This document shows, piece by piece, positions 26,755 through 38,679 of a DNA stretch of 64,000 nucleotides. A model generated the notes under the pieces. The model ran no database searches. It saw only the letters and a list, made by a program, of their open reading frames with translations, and was not told where the DNA came from. How positions within the stretch are numbered: the first letter of the stretch is position 1; the number at the start of each line of letters is the position of its first letter. The stretch is taken from contig NC_053184.1 in the NCBI RefSeq assembly GCF_905163445.1, forward strand, positions 19,282,001-19,346,000, read 5' to 3'. The translations under genes and the position numbers were made by a program. The DNA comes from Pararge aegeria (Eukaryota; Arthropoda; Insecta; Lepidoptera; Nymphalidae).

Positions 26755-27030
26755 AGTGGGTTTGTTTGTTTGTTTGTTTAAAGTAAGGAACTTTACGCCC
26801 TAACTAAGAATCCAATAAGCTGGGCTTCTGGTATAGAGATAATTGAAAGTACTTAGAGTGACATAGGTTACCTTTTATTCCAGGAAAACAAACGGTTTCC
26901 ACGTAATTTGTTAAAAACCGGCAAAAACACGGTCAAAGAACTCGGACAGCAGAGAGCTAAATGACGCAGTAATAATAATAAATAATAAATGCTTTTAATT
27001 CAGGCCAAATACCCATCAAAAAAGATTAAA
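26755..27030. repeat. Decayed repeat fragments
   Basis: (TTTG)n at 26760-26778. ATTCCAGGAAAACAAACGGT is shared with 39550. AATAATAAATGCTTTTAATTCAGGCC is shared with 31230-31255, the reverse of a LINE tail ending in CCTGAAATAAA as at 38908. Confidence 0.45.
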
Positions 27031-27039
27031 ACAAAATAT

Positions 27040-27620
27040 ACTGTTAAGATAAGCAACCAAAGACTACAATAATATAACTTAAATCAAATTAAAATTGCAA
27101 TTAAATACTAAAAAACCGAACATACATAAAAAACAAACATCCAATCCTCCCCTATAAGATATCCTTAAAGAAGTCGATTAAAAATATAAAAAGAAAACAT
27201 CGCTTTTTTGGACTTATACTATATAATACGTAGAGATACCAACCAGGAAAATTCATATACAAAATTACAAATTACTTTGGAGATGCCAGCATGACAATAT
27301 TAATACCGGCGCCTATTACTCAATACATAGCCAGGCTATAGTCGGGACCGAGGCTTGAATAATGAAAGCTCATTATTGTCCCGGACATTATGAATATGAA
27401 TCACCTTTTCCCGGACGATAAGCGGAGCTAGCGAAGTGATCTCCAACAATATTGTCCCCCGGGATAATGAAAATAGATCTTTTTCCTCCTCTCGCCCGCT
27501 TTAATTACTTCAACGTTATAGTTGCTAGACAATGTGCGTCTTGTTTGTATCTTCAAAGAGACAGCCATTACATTATTTTCAATTTTATTGCACTGTGATG
27601 GCAGGTCAAACCCGCCTCGC
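27040..27620. other. Non-coding stretch, no recognised feature
   Basis: Short open frames on both strands at 27428-27710 overlap each other and show no family features. Confidence 0.4.
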
Positions 27621-27639
27621 ACGTTTGTTTACTGGTTAA

Positions 27640-27830
27640 ACTACAAACCAGAAGGTTCGGTACCCATTACTACCAAGCTGGGTAGACGGGTTGGTGATTC
27701 CAATAAATAGTAGTAGTAGTAGCATAAAGGACGCTGCCCGCTCTCCGTTATATTCCCTTAGTCGCCTCGTACGACACCCGCGGGAAGTGTCTGGTCTCCA
27801 ATCACCACAAGGGAGGTTAATTCAAGAGGA
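27640..27830 (-). repeat. Dispersed repeat (partner of 47890-48010)
   Basis: ACCAAGCTGGGTAGACGGGTTGGTG and ATATTCCCTTAGTCGCCTCG, then GACACCCGCGGGAAG. 47925-48005 has the same order. A TAGTAGTAG run lies between. Confidence 0.55.
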
Positions 27831-28095
27831 TTGAAATTTAAAAAATTATTAATTTACTTCAAGCACATTTCAAGGATTCTTACTTGATAAGCACTTTTTT
27901 AGTCATGTGTGTCTTTATGCCCTGTATAAAGACTCTACTCATTATATCAAATTTAATTTCAAATTCAATATTCTTTATTGCGAATTATGGTGGTTTGTAC
28001 ACAGATGAATAGAGGAGAAACACTGATATGTTCAGTAAATTCTGCCTTACAGCATGCAACAACAAAAAAAAAAACTTTACATACCTCCATTCAAA

Positions 28096-28276
28096 TCAAT
28101 ATATATAAAAGAAAGTTGTGTTAGTCACACCATTTGACTCAAGAACGTCTGGAGCAATTTTTATGATATTTGATTTTTTTTGATTCCTCTGAGACCGGAA
28201 TAGGATAGTAGGTATTAAAATATAACATTCATAAAAAAATAATGATCCGCGGTACGAAGTTCGCCGGGACAGCTAC
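28096..28276 (+). mobile_element. Helitron-like element
   Basis: TCAATATATATAAAAGAAAG start, GTCACACCATTTGACTCAAG, CCGGAATAGGATAG, GGTACGAAGTTCGCCGGGAC, ending GCTAC in place of GCTAG. Confidence 0.7.
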
Positions 28277-28379
28277 TTATAAATAATCAAAATATTAAAA
28301 GTGTAACAATTTTTTTTTAATAAATTTCATTAGTTATGGTACCTATTTATATAATTCTTTATAGTTATTAGAACTTATC

Positions 28380-28515
28380 TAAAAGAACCAGTGCAGAAGT
28401 AAGATTCTACAAAGAAGTAGATGGCAAGAAACTCAGTCGATGCTCTTTTCCAACATTTATTTTGAAATTTAACATAACATTTTCTAGTTTGTGAGAGATG
28501 AAAGCAGAGCGGTGT
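28380..28515 (-). mobile_element. CR1/Jockey LINE 3' tail
   Basis: GTAAGATTCTACAAAGAAGT, GGCAAGAAACTCAGTCGATG, GTGAGAGATGAAAGCAGAGC: the reverse complement of 33490-33610, decayed. Confidence 0.65.
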
Positions 28516-28909
28516 GCTTCCAACCAACATTTTCATTAAAAACTTAATACGAGCATGTAAAAGTATAAGATGTTTTATAGTAATTATTGAAGGGCATATT
28601 TACCAGTACATTTGACCGCGGAAAAAACGTTACAAGACTAAAAATCAAGGATAGAATAGATTAGAGAGGATCTTGACATCGGACCAGCACGCCTACTACA
28701 TGAATAAGGCGTGTGTTGGATGTACGAAAAAAGGCAACGGCCTATCGCAGTTGTTTAGGTTTATATTAAAAGGTCGTAAAATTTATTTTCCATGTTAAAT
28801 GGGTTACCACTGCATTTAAAAAAAGGGTTAATATCCTAGTATTTTGGGGGTACAGCCTCTCTTTTATGCCGACATGCCCCTGTTCCCACAAATTTACATA
28901 AGAAAAATA

Positions 28910-29215
28910 ATCATCATCATAATATCAACCCATTACCGACCTACAATAGGGCACGGGTCTCCTCCCACAATGAAAAGGGGTTAAGGCCGTAGTCAACCAT
29001 GCTGGCCCAGCGCGGATTGGTGGACTCCACATACCTTTTAGAACAATATGGAGAACTCTCAAACATGCAGGTTTCCTTTCTTCCTTCACCGTTGAAACAA
29101 GTGATATTTTAATTGCTAAAAACGCACATAGCTTAGAACAGTTAGAGATGCGTGCTGGGATTCGAACTCGGCCCCCCACAAGTTAAGTCGAAGTTCTACC
29201 CACTGGGCTATCACC
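28910..29215 (-). mobile_element. SINE family B, full length (minus)
   Basis: ATCATCATCATAATATCAACCC, GGGCACGGGTCTCCTCCCAC, TTCACCGTTGAAACAAGTGA, then GGGATTCGAACTCGGCCCCC and CCCACTGGGCTATCACCAC. Confidence 0.8.
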
Positions 29216-29221
29216 ACTTTA

Positions 29222-29918
29222 TATTTTAATAACGTTAATCTATTTATCTTTGAATCAATATTTATTTAATTAATTATAAGTCCCAAATAAGTACTATAAA
29301 GTTTGATGTTTTGCATCTGCCGAGCATTCCGCGATATAAACAGACGATAAATTGAATTTGTTTTTTTTTTCCAAACGTTTTTAATTCAAGAATCGTAAAA
29401 ACAAAAGGCGTTTCCCACGTCACAATTCACAGTAATTAATATAGCAGTCATCTGCATTCATTAATTCACTTTTTGTCACGTCATACTTTATCACAGCGCA
29501 CATCCGCGCTCGACGTTGCAAAAACTGTCCCTGAATCCAGATGAAAGAACTGCGACCATCTATTATTCATCTTAAGGAGTTATGTTATGTGACATGGTGT
29601 TGTGGAAAATACCCATGGCTCTTGTTGTTTTTCAGAGATGGCTACACTATCGCAGCAAACAATAGTAATTTTTTTCACACTTGTCCTGAAATGTAAACAC
29701 CTTTTCATAACTATTGTATTGTATGTAAGCTTAAAATTATAAATAAAATGAGTGTGTTGAAATAAATCAAAGTAAATATTATTTTAATGGTTTTTCTTTA
29801 TGTAAGTAATGTCACTAAAATAAGATTCTATAAAGGACGACGATTCACACAAGAGCACAGTATACAACTATATACCGGTGGTCTTACTGTGCTAGGGGTG
29901 AATAATAACATCGATATA
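29222..29918. other. Non-coding stretch, no recognised feature
   Basis: AT-rich, without an open frame or repeat that I can place. Confidence 0.4.
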
Positions 29919-29922
29919 TTTT

Positions 29923-30172
29923 TGACGGCCGATTGGCACAGTTAACAGCGACTCCGCTTTCTAAATACAATTCCGTGGGTTCGATTTCCACTACTGGAAT
30001 TTTTTTTTTGTGATGGGCATCAATGTTTTTTCGGTGTCTGGGTGTTTATATATATATTCTACGTATTTATGTATATTATTCATAAAAATATTCATCAGTA
30101 ATCTTAGTACCCATAACACAAGCTACGCTTACTTTGGGGCTAGGTGGCGATGTGTGTATTGTTGTAGTATTT
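29923..30172 (+). mobile_element. SINE family A, full length
   Basis: GACGGCCGATTGGCACAGTT head, GTGGGTTCGATTTCCACTAC B box, CTACGCTTACTTTGGGGCTA tail. One of the best-preserved copies. Confidence 0.8.
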
Positions 30173-30539
30173 TTATTATTATTGATTGTAAAGTCTAAGT
30201 TTATGAAATAACATTAAACAAGTAGCTACTTAAAAAGTAGACATTAGTATCTAGTTTTATCGCTTTCCGTAAGCTCCTAAAGGGTACTCACCCTTTCCAA
30301 CCCTTCAAAACGTGTACGCAGTAACACATCAGGGTATCCAGTTGCTGAGGTCAGGGATAGATAGCTGTCAGCTTGCGTTGCTTCGGGGACTCCTAAATTT
30401 CAAGACCATTACACGGTGTAATCGAAATCCAATATCGTGGACGGCACCTATGTGAATCTCGGAAAAGATGTCCAAGTAAGTTTATACTTATTGAGGTTAG
30501 ATACATTTTAGGTATTCAAGTCATTGGTTTATTTATTTT

Positions 30540-30795
30540 TTCTTTATTTTAATGTAAAACTTCTTTAGTGGCGACTTACGTCAGACGACTGTGTTAGTTT
30601 CTATTTAAAAATAATAGTTTTTATTGGTTAAGTATATGTCGTATACTTACGACACTTCTTCACTTATACACCAGCTAGTAGTAAATATCATAATCTTTTA
30701 GCAATTAAATAGAATATAAAATTAAATATTGAATATTAAATGAAATGCCGGAGTCCCAGAAACATTTTACTCTTTCATCAATAAATATTAATAAA
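30540..30795 (+). repeat. Dispersed repeat, inverted partner of 53380-53695
   Basis: Both ends are shared with the partner: ACTTACGTCAGACGACTGTG near the left and ACATTTTACTCTTTCATCAA near the right. The middle is more diverged. Confidence 0.6.
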
Positions 30796-31029
30796 ACTTT
30801 TACTTCAATCGCGCGTAAAGGTTACACGCACACACTTTTATCGTCGTAAAGTTATTTATTTATTACAAATATAACCTAAAATAAACTATGTAAAACTAAA
30901 TAAAATCCAAAACGTCTTCGAAACCACCGCAGCGTGGCAAAGTTCCTAAGATGCTAGCAAATATAAGAAGAAATTAAGAATATTTAAAATAAATAATTAA
31001 ATATCTCTTTTTTATTCAAACTATTAATT

Positions 31030-31150
31030 TGTACACCACTGCACAGTTAGGCATATAAAGGTCGAATAGAGAGAAACACAAAGACTGGAGTAGAACACAA
31101 AAGGCGGTCTTATCGCTTAGAAGCGATCTCTGCCAGGCAACCTTAGAATT
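31030..31150 (-). mobile_element. LINE 3' tail (GCGGTCTTATCGCT family)
   Basis: AAAGGCGGTCTTATCGCTTAG and AAGCGATCTCTGCCAGGCAAC, the reverse complement of 57218-57265. Confidence 0.65.
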
Positions 31151-31354
31151 AGGACAACAAGAGTGAATACAAATAGGTGGTGTAATTTAAATTGGTATAA
31201 TATGTTACTACTGATTTAAAAATAATAATAAACGCTTTTATTTCAGGCCAAATATCCAAATGACAATAATAAAGCGAAGAAAGCTTTATAGGTATTGTTA
31301 ATTAATAAACAATTAGCTGTGCCAAAGGCTGCACTGGCATATATAGTAATCTTT

Positions 31355-31565
31355 CAACTGTTCCGTTAGTCTAGTGGTTAGGATATTCGACTGCAGATCA
31401 CGAAGTCCTGGGGTATATCACCGGGTTGGGAAAATGGTATTGAGTTTCTCAACTAAGATATTCTTAGTACCAGCCAGAAGTTTGGAAATTGGCGGTGATT
31501 TACCCTCATGCCTCGGGGAGCACGTTAATCTGTCGGTCCGCGCGTGATCTCTTTCCGTTCGTATT
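31355..31565 (+). mobile_element. tRNA-derived SINE of a fourth type
   Basis: The head TCCGTTAGTCTAGTGGTTAGG is close to the 5' half of eukaryotic tRNA-Asp/Glu. CCTGGGGTATATCACCGGGT is a degraded B-box region. The body ends near GATCTGCAATTCCAT. Only one clear copy in the window. Confidence 0.6.
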
Positions 31566-31574
31566 AGATCTGCA

Positions 31575-31812
31575 ATTCCATCAAAATTCAAATTCAAAAT
31601 TCATTGATTTTAAGTAGGCCTAATATAAGCACTTTCGAAACGCTATCTATTTTTAGTGTCTACCACCGGTTCGGAAGGCAGATTCTACCGAGAAGATGCC
31701 AGCAAAAAACCAGCAGTTCTTTTCCATCATCAACATTTTTCTATCTTGTGAGAGATGAAAGCGGAGCCCGATGCTTCCGAGCAATCTTGTCATCATTTGT
31801 ATAGGAACATCG
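31575..31812 (-). mobile_element. CR1/Jockey LINE 3' tail
   Basis: AAATTCATTGATTTTAAGTAGG, CACTTTCGAAACG, CACCGGTTCGGAAGGCAGAT, GTGAGAGATGAAAGCGGAGC: reverse complement of the 3' part of the LINE at 32483. Confidence 0.75.
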
Positions 31813-32488
31813 CTGTAAAAAATGTGTTTTAACATATTCTTCAACTTTAACTTCTGCACCTATCCAAAATTACCTTAGTAATGAAATCATATTATAAAAG
31901 CGTATACTCAATCCCACAAATGACTTCTGTACCTTACGCAGACGATATGCAGATGACACTTATTTATGACCATTTCTTGTAAGTTGACTGTTATTATCCA
32001 CTTTTCGTTTATATAGACTAATATGTAGCATCGGACTATGAAACTGCGTGTGTGTTTATGTAAGGATTTTTTATTTAATCTTTTGATTAAAAGTTATATT
32101 TTTTTTGATGATTTGAAAAGGGTAGCCCGTATAACCCAAGTTTTATTTTTATGAATTTTTATCGCACGGGTATATGTTTTATAGCAAAATAATTCCATAG
32201 TATACACTTTCCGGGGTGATAAACATCAAAAGGTACCCGCCCATACGTAGCAGAAATCTATTTTGCAGAGTGCAAAGAAAATGTATTACTAAGCACCTTT
32301 TTGTAAGATGGATGGTTCGGCACTCGCTCCGCTGTCGGCCCTCTTCAGTTGAACATTACCTGCTTCAAAATTCTCTTGAAATCAGCTAAAATGGTACTTT
32401 TATAGGTAAACTAGCGGTTTCTCGCGACTTTGTCCGCGTGAACGTCAACCTTAAAAGATGCACATATGCTGTTCTGGATACATTGATC

Positions 32489-33135
32489 TTATCTCAGTGA
32501 CAGATCCCAGAGGGTTTGCATAAAAGACATTAAGTCGCAGGGGTCGGCTACGTCAATGGGTGTCCCACAGGGTTCAATCTTGGGTCCCTTTCTATTTTTG
32601 GTGTATATAAATGATCTACCACACCATGTCAGTGAAACCTGTGACATTGTACTGTTTGCTGATGATACATCTCTAATTTTTAAAACTGATAGAGGTAGAG
32701 ACAACTCTGACGATGTAAGCCGTGCTATGTCGCATGTGTCGCACTGGTTTACTGTCAATAATTTACTTTTAAATGCAAAAAAAACTAAGTGTGTGGAATT
32801 TATTTTACCAAATGTAAAGAAAGTTAATAAAAATATAATAATAAATGGAGAATCACTAAAAATGGAAGATTCCACAGTTTTTCTGGGCATGACCTTGGAT
32901 TGTAAGCTTCAGTGGAGTACCCATATAGATACACTAGCAGGTAATCTAAGCTCGGCTGCCTACGCCGTCAGGAAAATTAGACAGATTACTGACGTAGAAA
33001 CAGCAAGACTTGTTTACTTCGCGTACTTTCATAGTGTGATGTCTTACGGGATCTTATTATGGGGCAAAGCTGCTGATATTGAAACTATATTCATATTGCA
33101 GAAAAGAGCTGTACAGTCAATATATAAACTTAAAT
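32489..33135 (+). pseudogene. LINE reverse transcriptase, N-terminal half missing, frameshifted
   Basis: Holds the palm region of the enzyme with FADD in place of the more common YADD, which is normal in this group. The frame opens without a start, because the element is 5'-truncated, and stops at a TGA at about 33136 where the next segment is out of frame. Confidence 0.88.
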
Positions 33136-33513
33136 GAATCCCTCCGTGAAAAATTTAAAGAAATTGGTATACTTACGGTAGCCTCACAATACATTTATAA
33201 CAATATAGTATTTGTAAGACAACATATTAGTCTTTATAAACAAAAAGTGGATATCAACAGTCGACTTACAAGAAATGGTCATAAATTAGTGACATCTGCA
33301 TATCGTCTGCGAAAGGTGCAGAAGTCATTTGTGGGATTGAGTATACTCTTTTATAATATGATTCCTAAGGTAATTTTGGACCTACCAATGCATAAGTTTA
33401 AAGAATGTGTTAAAACACATTTATTACAGCGAGGTTATTATACAATTGATGAGTTTCTTAATGACAAGGTTGCTTGGAAGCATCCGGCTCCGCTTTCATC
33501 TCTCACAAGATAG
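33079..33513 (+). pseudogene. LINE ORF2 C-terminal part, second frame
   Basis: From about 33115 the protein text continues the ORF in a shifted frame: SLREKFKEIGILTVASQYIY, then VAWKHPAPLSSLTR and a stop. The part before 33115 is a shadow of the first frame. Confidence 0.8.
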
Positions 33514-33964
33514 AAAAATGAATGTTAAAATATAAAATGTAAATTTTTGATGTTGGAAAAGAGCAACTGCTGAGTTTCTTGCCGGCTTCTTCTCGGTAGA
33601 ATCTGCCTTCCGAACCGGTGGTAGAGCCACTATACACGAACAGACTTGACGTTTCAAAAGTGCTTGTATTAGGCCTACTTGAAATAAATGAATTTTGAAT
33701 TTTGAATTTTGGACTTTTTTTAGAACTTTTAAAGGGAACCAACTTTTACATACATGATTTTATCAAAGCTCTCAAAAGGAAAAAAACCCGATTTTGACGC
33801 ATTCTTCATTCTATTGGTAGAGCATAACTCCTATGGGGAGACAAATTGGACGACTGTAATGGCTTCACGGGGTGCGTTGCTAAATAAATAAATAAAATTG
33901 TCTCCTGCACATGCTAGCCGTGCTGAGGTAAAAAGTAGCCAATGTTACCCTCCGTCCCCTCAAA

Positions 33965-34195
33965 TAACTTCTTCTTCTTTGCATCCTACAATAGGCAGAC
34001 ATAACACTTGTCTGTGGAAACGTGGTTAACTGCACTCCAGGTAAGGCCTATCTTCTGCGCCTATGGTATGTTAGTACGCCGCCAGGTTTGTTTTGGTCTT
34101 CCCCTTTTTCACTGCCCCTGTGGGTTCCAGTCAAGCGCCTGTCTGGGGACATGGCCCTGGTTCTCCGCAGGGTATGCCCAATCTTTTTTCCGAAA
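33965..34195 (-). mobile_element. Probable RTE-like LINE 3' coding fragment
   Basis: The minus strand reads GAAAAAGGGGAAGACCAAAA (KKGRPKQTWR-like), as in the C-terminal segment of RTE-type ORFs. It is frameshifted; identification by one motif only. Confidence 0.4.
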
Positions 34196-34199
34196 TAAC

Positions 34200-35220
34200 A
34201 CTATAAAAAATCGATTGGTTGCATAGTTAGGACGTAAAGTAAAGACAAACAAAAACACTTTTTTTTAATCATAATATTAGTAAGTATTGTGATAGATTCG
34301 CACTAGACTAATATCTTGCCTGATGGAAATCCAGGTCTCTGTGTAATCTTAAGTGTACCATTTACTAATACACCGAATGGGAAACATAGCCAGCATACAT
34401 TTGCATTTGCACTTCCACTGCGTTTAATTGAATCTAGCCAGTCGTCGAGAAAGTGCTCACGGCGAATGGAGACTGGATATTACGTCTGAGTGCTGCTCTG
34501 TGGAATCGCTTCAAACAACTGAAATTTGCTTCATCGTACTTCACCTATTAATGTGGGTATATGTGTGGGTGCGTAGGATGGGTATAGGCTTGTATTATTG
34601 AAGTTATACTTCTTTTGGCGCGTTATGGAAAAATTGTGAGAGTAAATTTTAAGGATGCGCGCGCACACCGTCACCAAAAACAGACTGAAGTTAGCTATAA
34701 GGTTGGACAGTGTGCACTTCAATTTAATTTATTCAATTGTACAAAAATCTCAAATTGTAATATCGACTGAAACTTGGTTGTCCTATTATTAGTCTATTAG
34801 TATTCCAAATTTCTTATGTCCATTTCTTTAATTATATACATTTAAATGAACTTTTTTTCAACTTTCAAAGTATCAAATACCTTTTTTTCTATTGTTAGTG
34901 TCGTTTTTTCTACAAACTTAAAATAAGGCGAAAGATTATTGAAAAGATTTTTATCTTGTTACGCCATAGAAGCTATAAATTCTAACGCGTGTACATAAGT
35001 ACACACACGTTTTTTTGTTTATTTATTCTTACATCTTATCTTTGACATCTTGTTAGTATGGCAGGACCACTAACACTAACTGCATAGAACTACATATTAA
35101 TGGATAAGACAAATGAATGAAAGATAACATTAAACATTATAAAGGACATGATATTAATAAAGTGTACTATAGTGGGTATAATGAGAATATTAGTGCGTCG
35201 AGTGTTTTGTATACTCTTTG
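34200..35220. other. Non-coding stretch, no recognised feature
   Basis: No repeat match inside the window beyond short AT runs; no coding signal. Confidence 0.4.
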
Positions 35221-35235
35221 GCAGAAACATCGCGC

Positions 35236-35560
35236 AAGCGGCACAGCGCGCAGTGACCCTGTTTTCTGAGTCCAAGCCTGTGGGTGGAAAATGAAAATGA
35301 AAATACACTTTATTGTAAACCTAACAGAAATGAAATTATAAACAAAAACAACACTAAATAAAACACAGGTACAATGGGCGGCCTTATCGCTGGCCTTACC
35401 TGGAGTGAAGTTAAGCGCGTGACCACAGACAGGTGGTGAAATGTTTGTGCGATGAACATAAATGTTGTTTGTCTCGTATTTATGTCATCTTAGTACCCAT
35501 AACACAAGCTACGCTTACTTTGGTGCTAGATGGGGATGCACGTTGTGTGTATTGTCATTT
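35236..35560 (+). mobile_element. SINE family A interrupted by a LINE tail
   Basis: A degraded head (CACAGCGCGCAGTGACCCTG) to CCAAGCCTGTGGGT, then an insertion (about 35286-35400), then GTTTGTGCGATGAACATAAA to CTACGCTTACTTTGGTGCTA. Confidence 0.65.
35286..35400 (-). mobile_element. LINE 3' tail nested in a SINE
   Basis: GAAAATGAAAATGAAAATAC is the reverse of a TTTTCATTTTCATTTTC tail, and GGGCGGCCTTATCGCTGGCC matches the GCGGTCTTATCGCT tails at 31040 and 62885. Confidence 0.6.
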
Positions 35561-35564
35561 GCTC

Positions 35565-36055
35565 GTTTAAAGATATAAGATATAAATAATTATCTAATGC
35601 AGGAGTTAGGGGCGGACACCTAGACAAGGCGGAAGACACCACACCGCACCAATTCGTTGCACTTTTAATAGGCTGTATTAACTCACTATATACTCATAAC
35701 GCTTACTTATTTTAACTTTCTCCCTCTAGGCGCTGCTCTAATACAGGTGGGATGACTGTAACCAATTACATCTAAACTTGCTAGCACAAGCATTTCTTCG
35801 CAACCGAAATAAAAAACAGTGCCAAATTTGGTCATAAAACCCATTTCATCATTCATTTAAATTCCAACTTTTCAAAAAAAAAGTGTAACTAGGTTATAAA
35901 AGCCATTTGATCCGCAACCTAAATATGAATGATAACGATCTCGTATAACATGGACTCAAAATTCAAAATTTCTTTATCCATGTAGACCTTATTACAGGCA
36001 CTTATGAAGCGTTCATACATATATGTTCACATAATTGTAAACAGATGGTTATAAC
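35565..36055. other. Non-coding stretch, no recognised feature
   Basis: TCAAAATTCAAAATTTCTTTATCCATGTAG at 35958-35990 looks like the reversed end of a LINE tail. Nothing else. Confidence 0.4.
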
Positions 36056-36057
36056 TT

Positions 36058-36130
36058 CGTTAGCCACCGAAAGCTACGATGGTACCAAACGCGACTTGGT
36101 CTAAGAAGAGCCCACAACAAACTTTGTCCT
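36058..36130 (-). mobile_element. LINE 3' tail fragment
   Basis: GGTACCAAACGCGACTTGGTCTAAGAAGAGCC is the reverse of the GGCTCTTCTTAGACCAGG tail. Confidence 0.6.
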
Positions 36131-36539
36131 TGTAGCACAATCTACTATTAAGGGTTTTCCATTTAAAATAATCAACCGTTATTATATTAAGCGCGCACGA
36201 GAGCTGGCATGCAGCTATATACTTAAGAACGTATCTTAGCACAGTAGGTAGTTATGAGAGTCATCTTCTGTCTAATATAGTGATACTGAAAATTGTTGTA
36301 CAGATTTAACTCAAGTTCTAAGAATCCGTTCATGTATAGGGTCGCCGAGGATTCATTACTTACTAAAAACTCCACTAAAAGCATTTTTCAACACATTATT
36401 ATTATGATATTATACATAACCTCTCACTGTAAGTCTGTGACGCTTTTAAAACAGACGCGAGTAAATTCAAACTGAATGCTGTGCAGGGATTTTGACTTTT
36501 AAAAGGATTTTGTGTCATTTATTTTAAAAAGATCGCGTG

Positions 36540-36850
36540 TCGGCTTCTATCTCCAACCTCGTTCATGAGATCTACACAAAGTTTGGGCAAAATTAAACAC
36601 ATATTATAACCTCTAGGGTACAAAAATAATTATTTAAATCGGTTATAATTTGCCGGAGTTATGATGTCAAATCATCGAACACTTTCATCCCCTCTCCCAA
36701 AAAAACCGAGCTTAATGTCGGGATAAAAAGTATCTTATATCTATTCTAACACTTTCGAGAATATGTGTACAAAGTTTCATGACGATCAGTTTAATAGTTT
36801 TTGCGTGAAGTGTAACAAACAAACTTACATTGGCATTTATAATATTAGTA
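36540..36850 (+). repeat. Dispersed repeat (partner of 14405-14840)
   Basis: Shares GGGCAAAATTAAACACATAT, CATCCCCTCTCCCAAA and AACAAACAAACTTACATTGG with the first copy. It ends TATAATATTAGTAGGGATAG, with GGGATA repeated three times. Confidence 0.6.
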
Positions 36851-36859
36851 GGGATAGGG

Positions 36860-37700
36860 ATAGGGATATTACTAATATTTTCTTGATCGATTGAGGACCT
36901 ATTTCATTTACCAGCAAATTCAGATTTACGTAATATTGGTGAATTTAAATTTACAGCTCTTCTAAATTTAAAAAAATTTAGGCGGATGGACCAATGAGGT
37001 CGCTTTGCCTTGTCAATAAACAACTACACTTAGCTGGCATGGTGAATCTATTGGTCAGTATGACATATCCTGACATCGCATCCTAATACAGTAGTAGAAA
37101 GCTTTTTGACCATCTAGTAGCTTAATGTTTTCTGTGGAATTTGTTAGGTACGCGAACGCCATAGGTTTTTTAAATTTGGGTCTAGGTGGCGCTGTAGTAA
37201 TTAGTAAAAAATCTTATTTTTTATAGTGAAAATTGGAATAATCTTTTCAGATTAGTGTATTGTCATCGGTCCTCGATATGTCTACAAAGTTTGAAAGAAA
37301 TCTGACTGTTTAAAGTGGGTCAAAATCGCGCCCAAAGAAGTCGGTTACAAACAAACATACAAGTGAAGCTAACATAAAGCGTGTAAGAAGTTAGACATTC
37401 GTGCTGGGATTCGAACTCGGCCACCCGAAAATGAAGTTGAGCTCCAACCTTTGATGCGTGAAAAAAAACCACCTGAAGTATGGAAAATAGTCTAATAGGT
37501 AAGTAGATAAAGTAGTTATCCGTGAAACAAGATTACTTCACAAGGGTTGCTCCTGGCGAACCGTGGGAAGGTGTTGGACCCTTGTCACTCCACCGCGAAT
37601 CAATATCCCGACCTCTGCGCACCCGACCGCTAATATTTACTTCAAATTCTAAATATGCCTTGTAGCTTTGTAAAACTACGTCACTACATTTCCCTAACCC
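36860..37700. other. Non-coding stretch
   Basis: GGGATTCGAACTCGGCCACC with AAATGAAGTTGA at 37405-37440 is an isolated fragment of a SINE family B head (minus). Otherwise nothing recognised. Confidence 0.4.
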
Positions 37701-37702
37701 AC

Positions 37703-37885
37703 TTAGAAAAGTTCTTACCAAGGCGCGTTTGGAACTCTAGTAGCTGTAGTTTTAAGTTAACGAATTTAGTAATCGCCATCAACTCACTTCTATGGCATAT
37801 TTTACATGTAATGTAAAACGCGTCAAAAGTGCCATCTGTATTTACTTGAATAAAGGAGTATTTGACTTATACTTTGACTTTGACT
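37703..37885 (+). mobile_element. LINE 3' tail with TTTGAC repeats
   Basis: CTTACCAAGGCGCGTTTGGAAC, TTTTAAGTTAACGAATTTAG, ending CTTTGACTTTGACTTTG, as at 10360-10535. Confidence 0.7.
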
Positions 37886-37889
37886 TTGT

Positions 37890-38520
37890 CTGTTCGGTTC
37901 TTAATTTGATGATTTACGTTATTATTTTTAGTTGTCTTTTGGAAGCGTTTGAAAGTCCATCACAAAACATCTACTATTAAAACGAATCAATAAAAATATA
38001 TATAAAACTTAACCATATACAAATATAACCACGGTGAGGGCCATATTGAAATAGAAATTTGTCATTTTGTACAGTATTCTACTAGTCAAGCCTTTCACTT
38101 GATACAAACATATCTAAAAACACTCCCGACTAATTCACTTTTCAAAGAAAAAAGATAAATTTAGAATCGGTTTATCCGTTTGAGAAATAAGAAGCAACAG
38201 ACAAACACAGTTTTTGTGGGGTCCGTCCGGGGTCAAAACTGATATGACAAGAGTAAAAAACTAAATGTTATTACGGAATAATATATTTATTTGGCTAATG
38301 GCAGTAGGTGTTCGAGTGCGCAAAGAATGATAAATTTAATTCAAACAAACAACCGAATAATACAAAAAAATCCAAGCACTTTATTAGCAATAGAGTTATA
38401 CACCTGTGAAATGCCTTGCTCGAAGATGTAGTGACTGCAGTATCACTAAAACATCCAAAAGACAAAAGCACAAGTATTGATATACACGCATCAACGAAAT
38501 TAGCTTCATCATATCAAATC
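37890..38520. other. Non-coding stretch, no recognised feature
   Basis: No coding or repeat signal that I can place. Confidence 0.4.
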
Positions 38521-38529
38521 ATCTTATCG

Positions 38530-38668
38530 TAAATAAATGAATTTTGAATTTTCTTTTTTGAATTTGAACCCATTACTGGCCCATTACAAGGCACGGGTCT
38601 CCTCCAACAATGAGAAGGGTTTAAGGCCGTAGTACATCATGCTGGCCCAATGCGGATTGGTAAAGCAG
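38530..38668 (-). mobile_element. SINE family B 3' part, beside a LINE tail end
   Basis: CCCATTACTGGCCCATTACA, GGCACGGGTCTCCTCC, GTACATCATGCTGGCCCAAT. At the left, AAATAAATGAATTTTGAATT (38531-38550) is the end of a CR1/Jockey tail. Confidence 0.6.
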
Positions 38669-38679
38669 CTTAATCTATT

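Larger units (their letters stand above)
32483..33712 (+). mobile_element. CR1/Jockey-type LINE, 5'-truncated, with reverse-transcriptase remains
   Basis: The first frame (from about 32489 to 33135) carries reverse-transcriptase blocks: SYLSDRSQRV, MGVPQGSILGP, the catalytic FADDTS, then FLGMTLD. A frame change near 33130 moves the rest to another frame (33079-33513), which ends with FKECVKTHLLQRGYY and FLNDKVAWK. The 3' untranslated part ends in AAATAAATGAATTTTGAATT with repeated TTTGAAT. The endonuclease half and the start of the RT are missing. At least seven shorter tails of the family lie elsewhere in the window. It is not functional. Confidence 0.9.

Noticed and set aside
31355..31430. 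Possible tRNA-Asp/Glu gene
   Set aside because: The 5' half is tRNA-like but the 3' half does not close the stems, and a SINE body follows.
32556..33513. Functional reverse transcriptase gene
   Set aside because: The element is 5'-truncated, has a frame change near 33130 and lacks the endonuclease half; many shorter tails of the family confirm a transposon.
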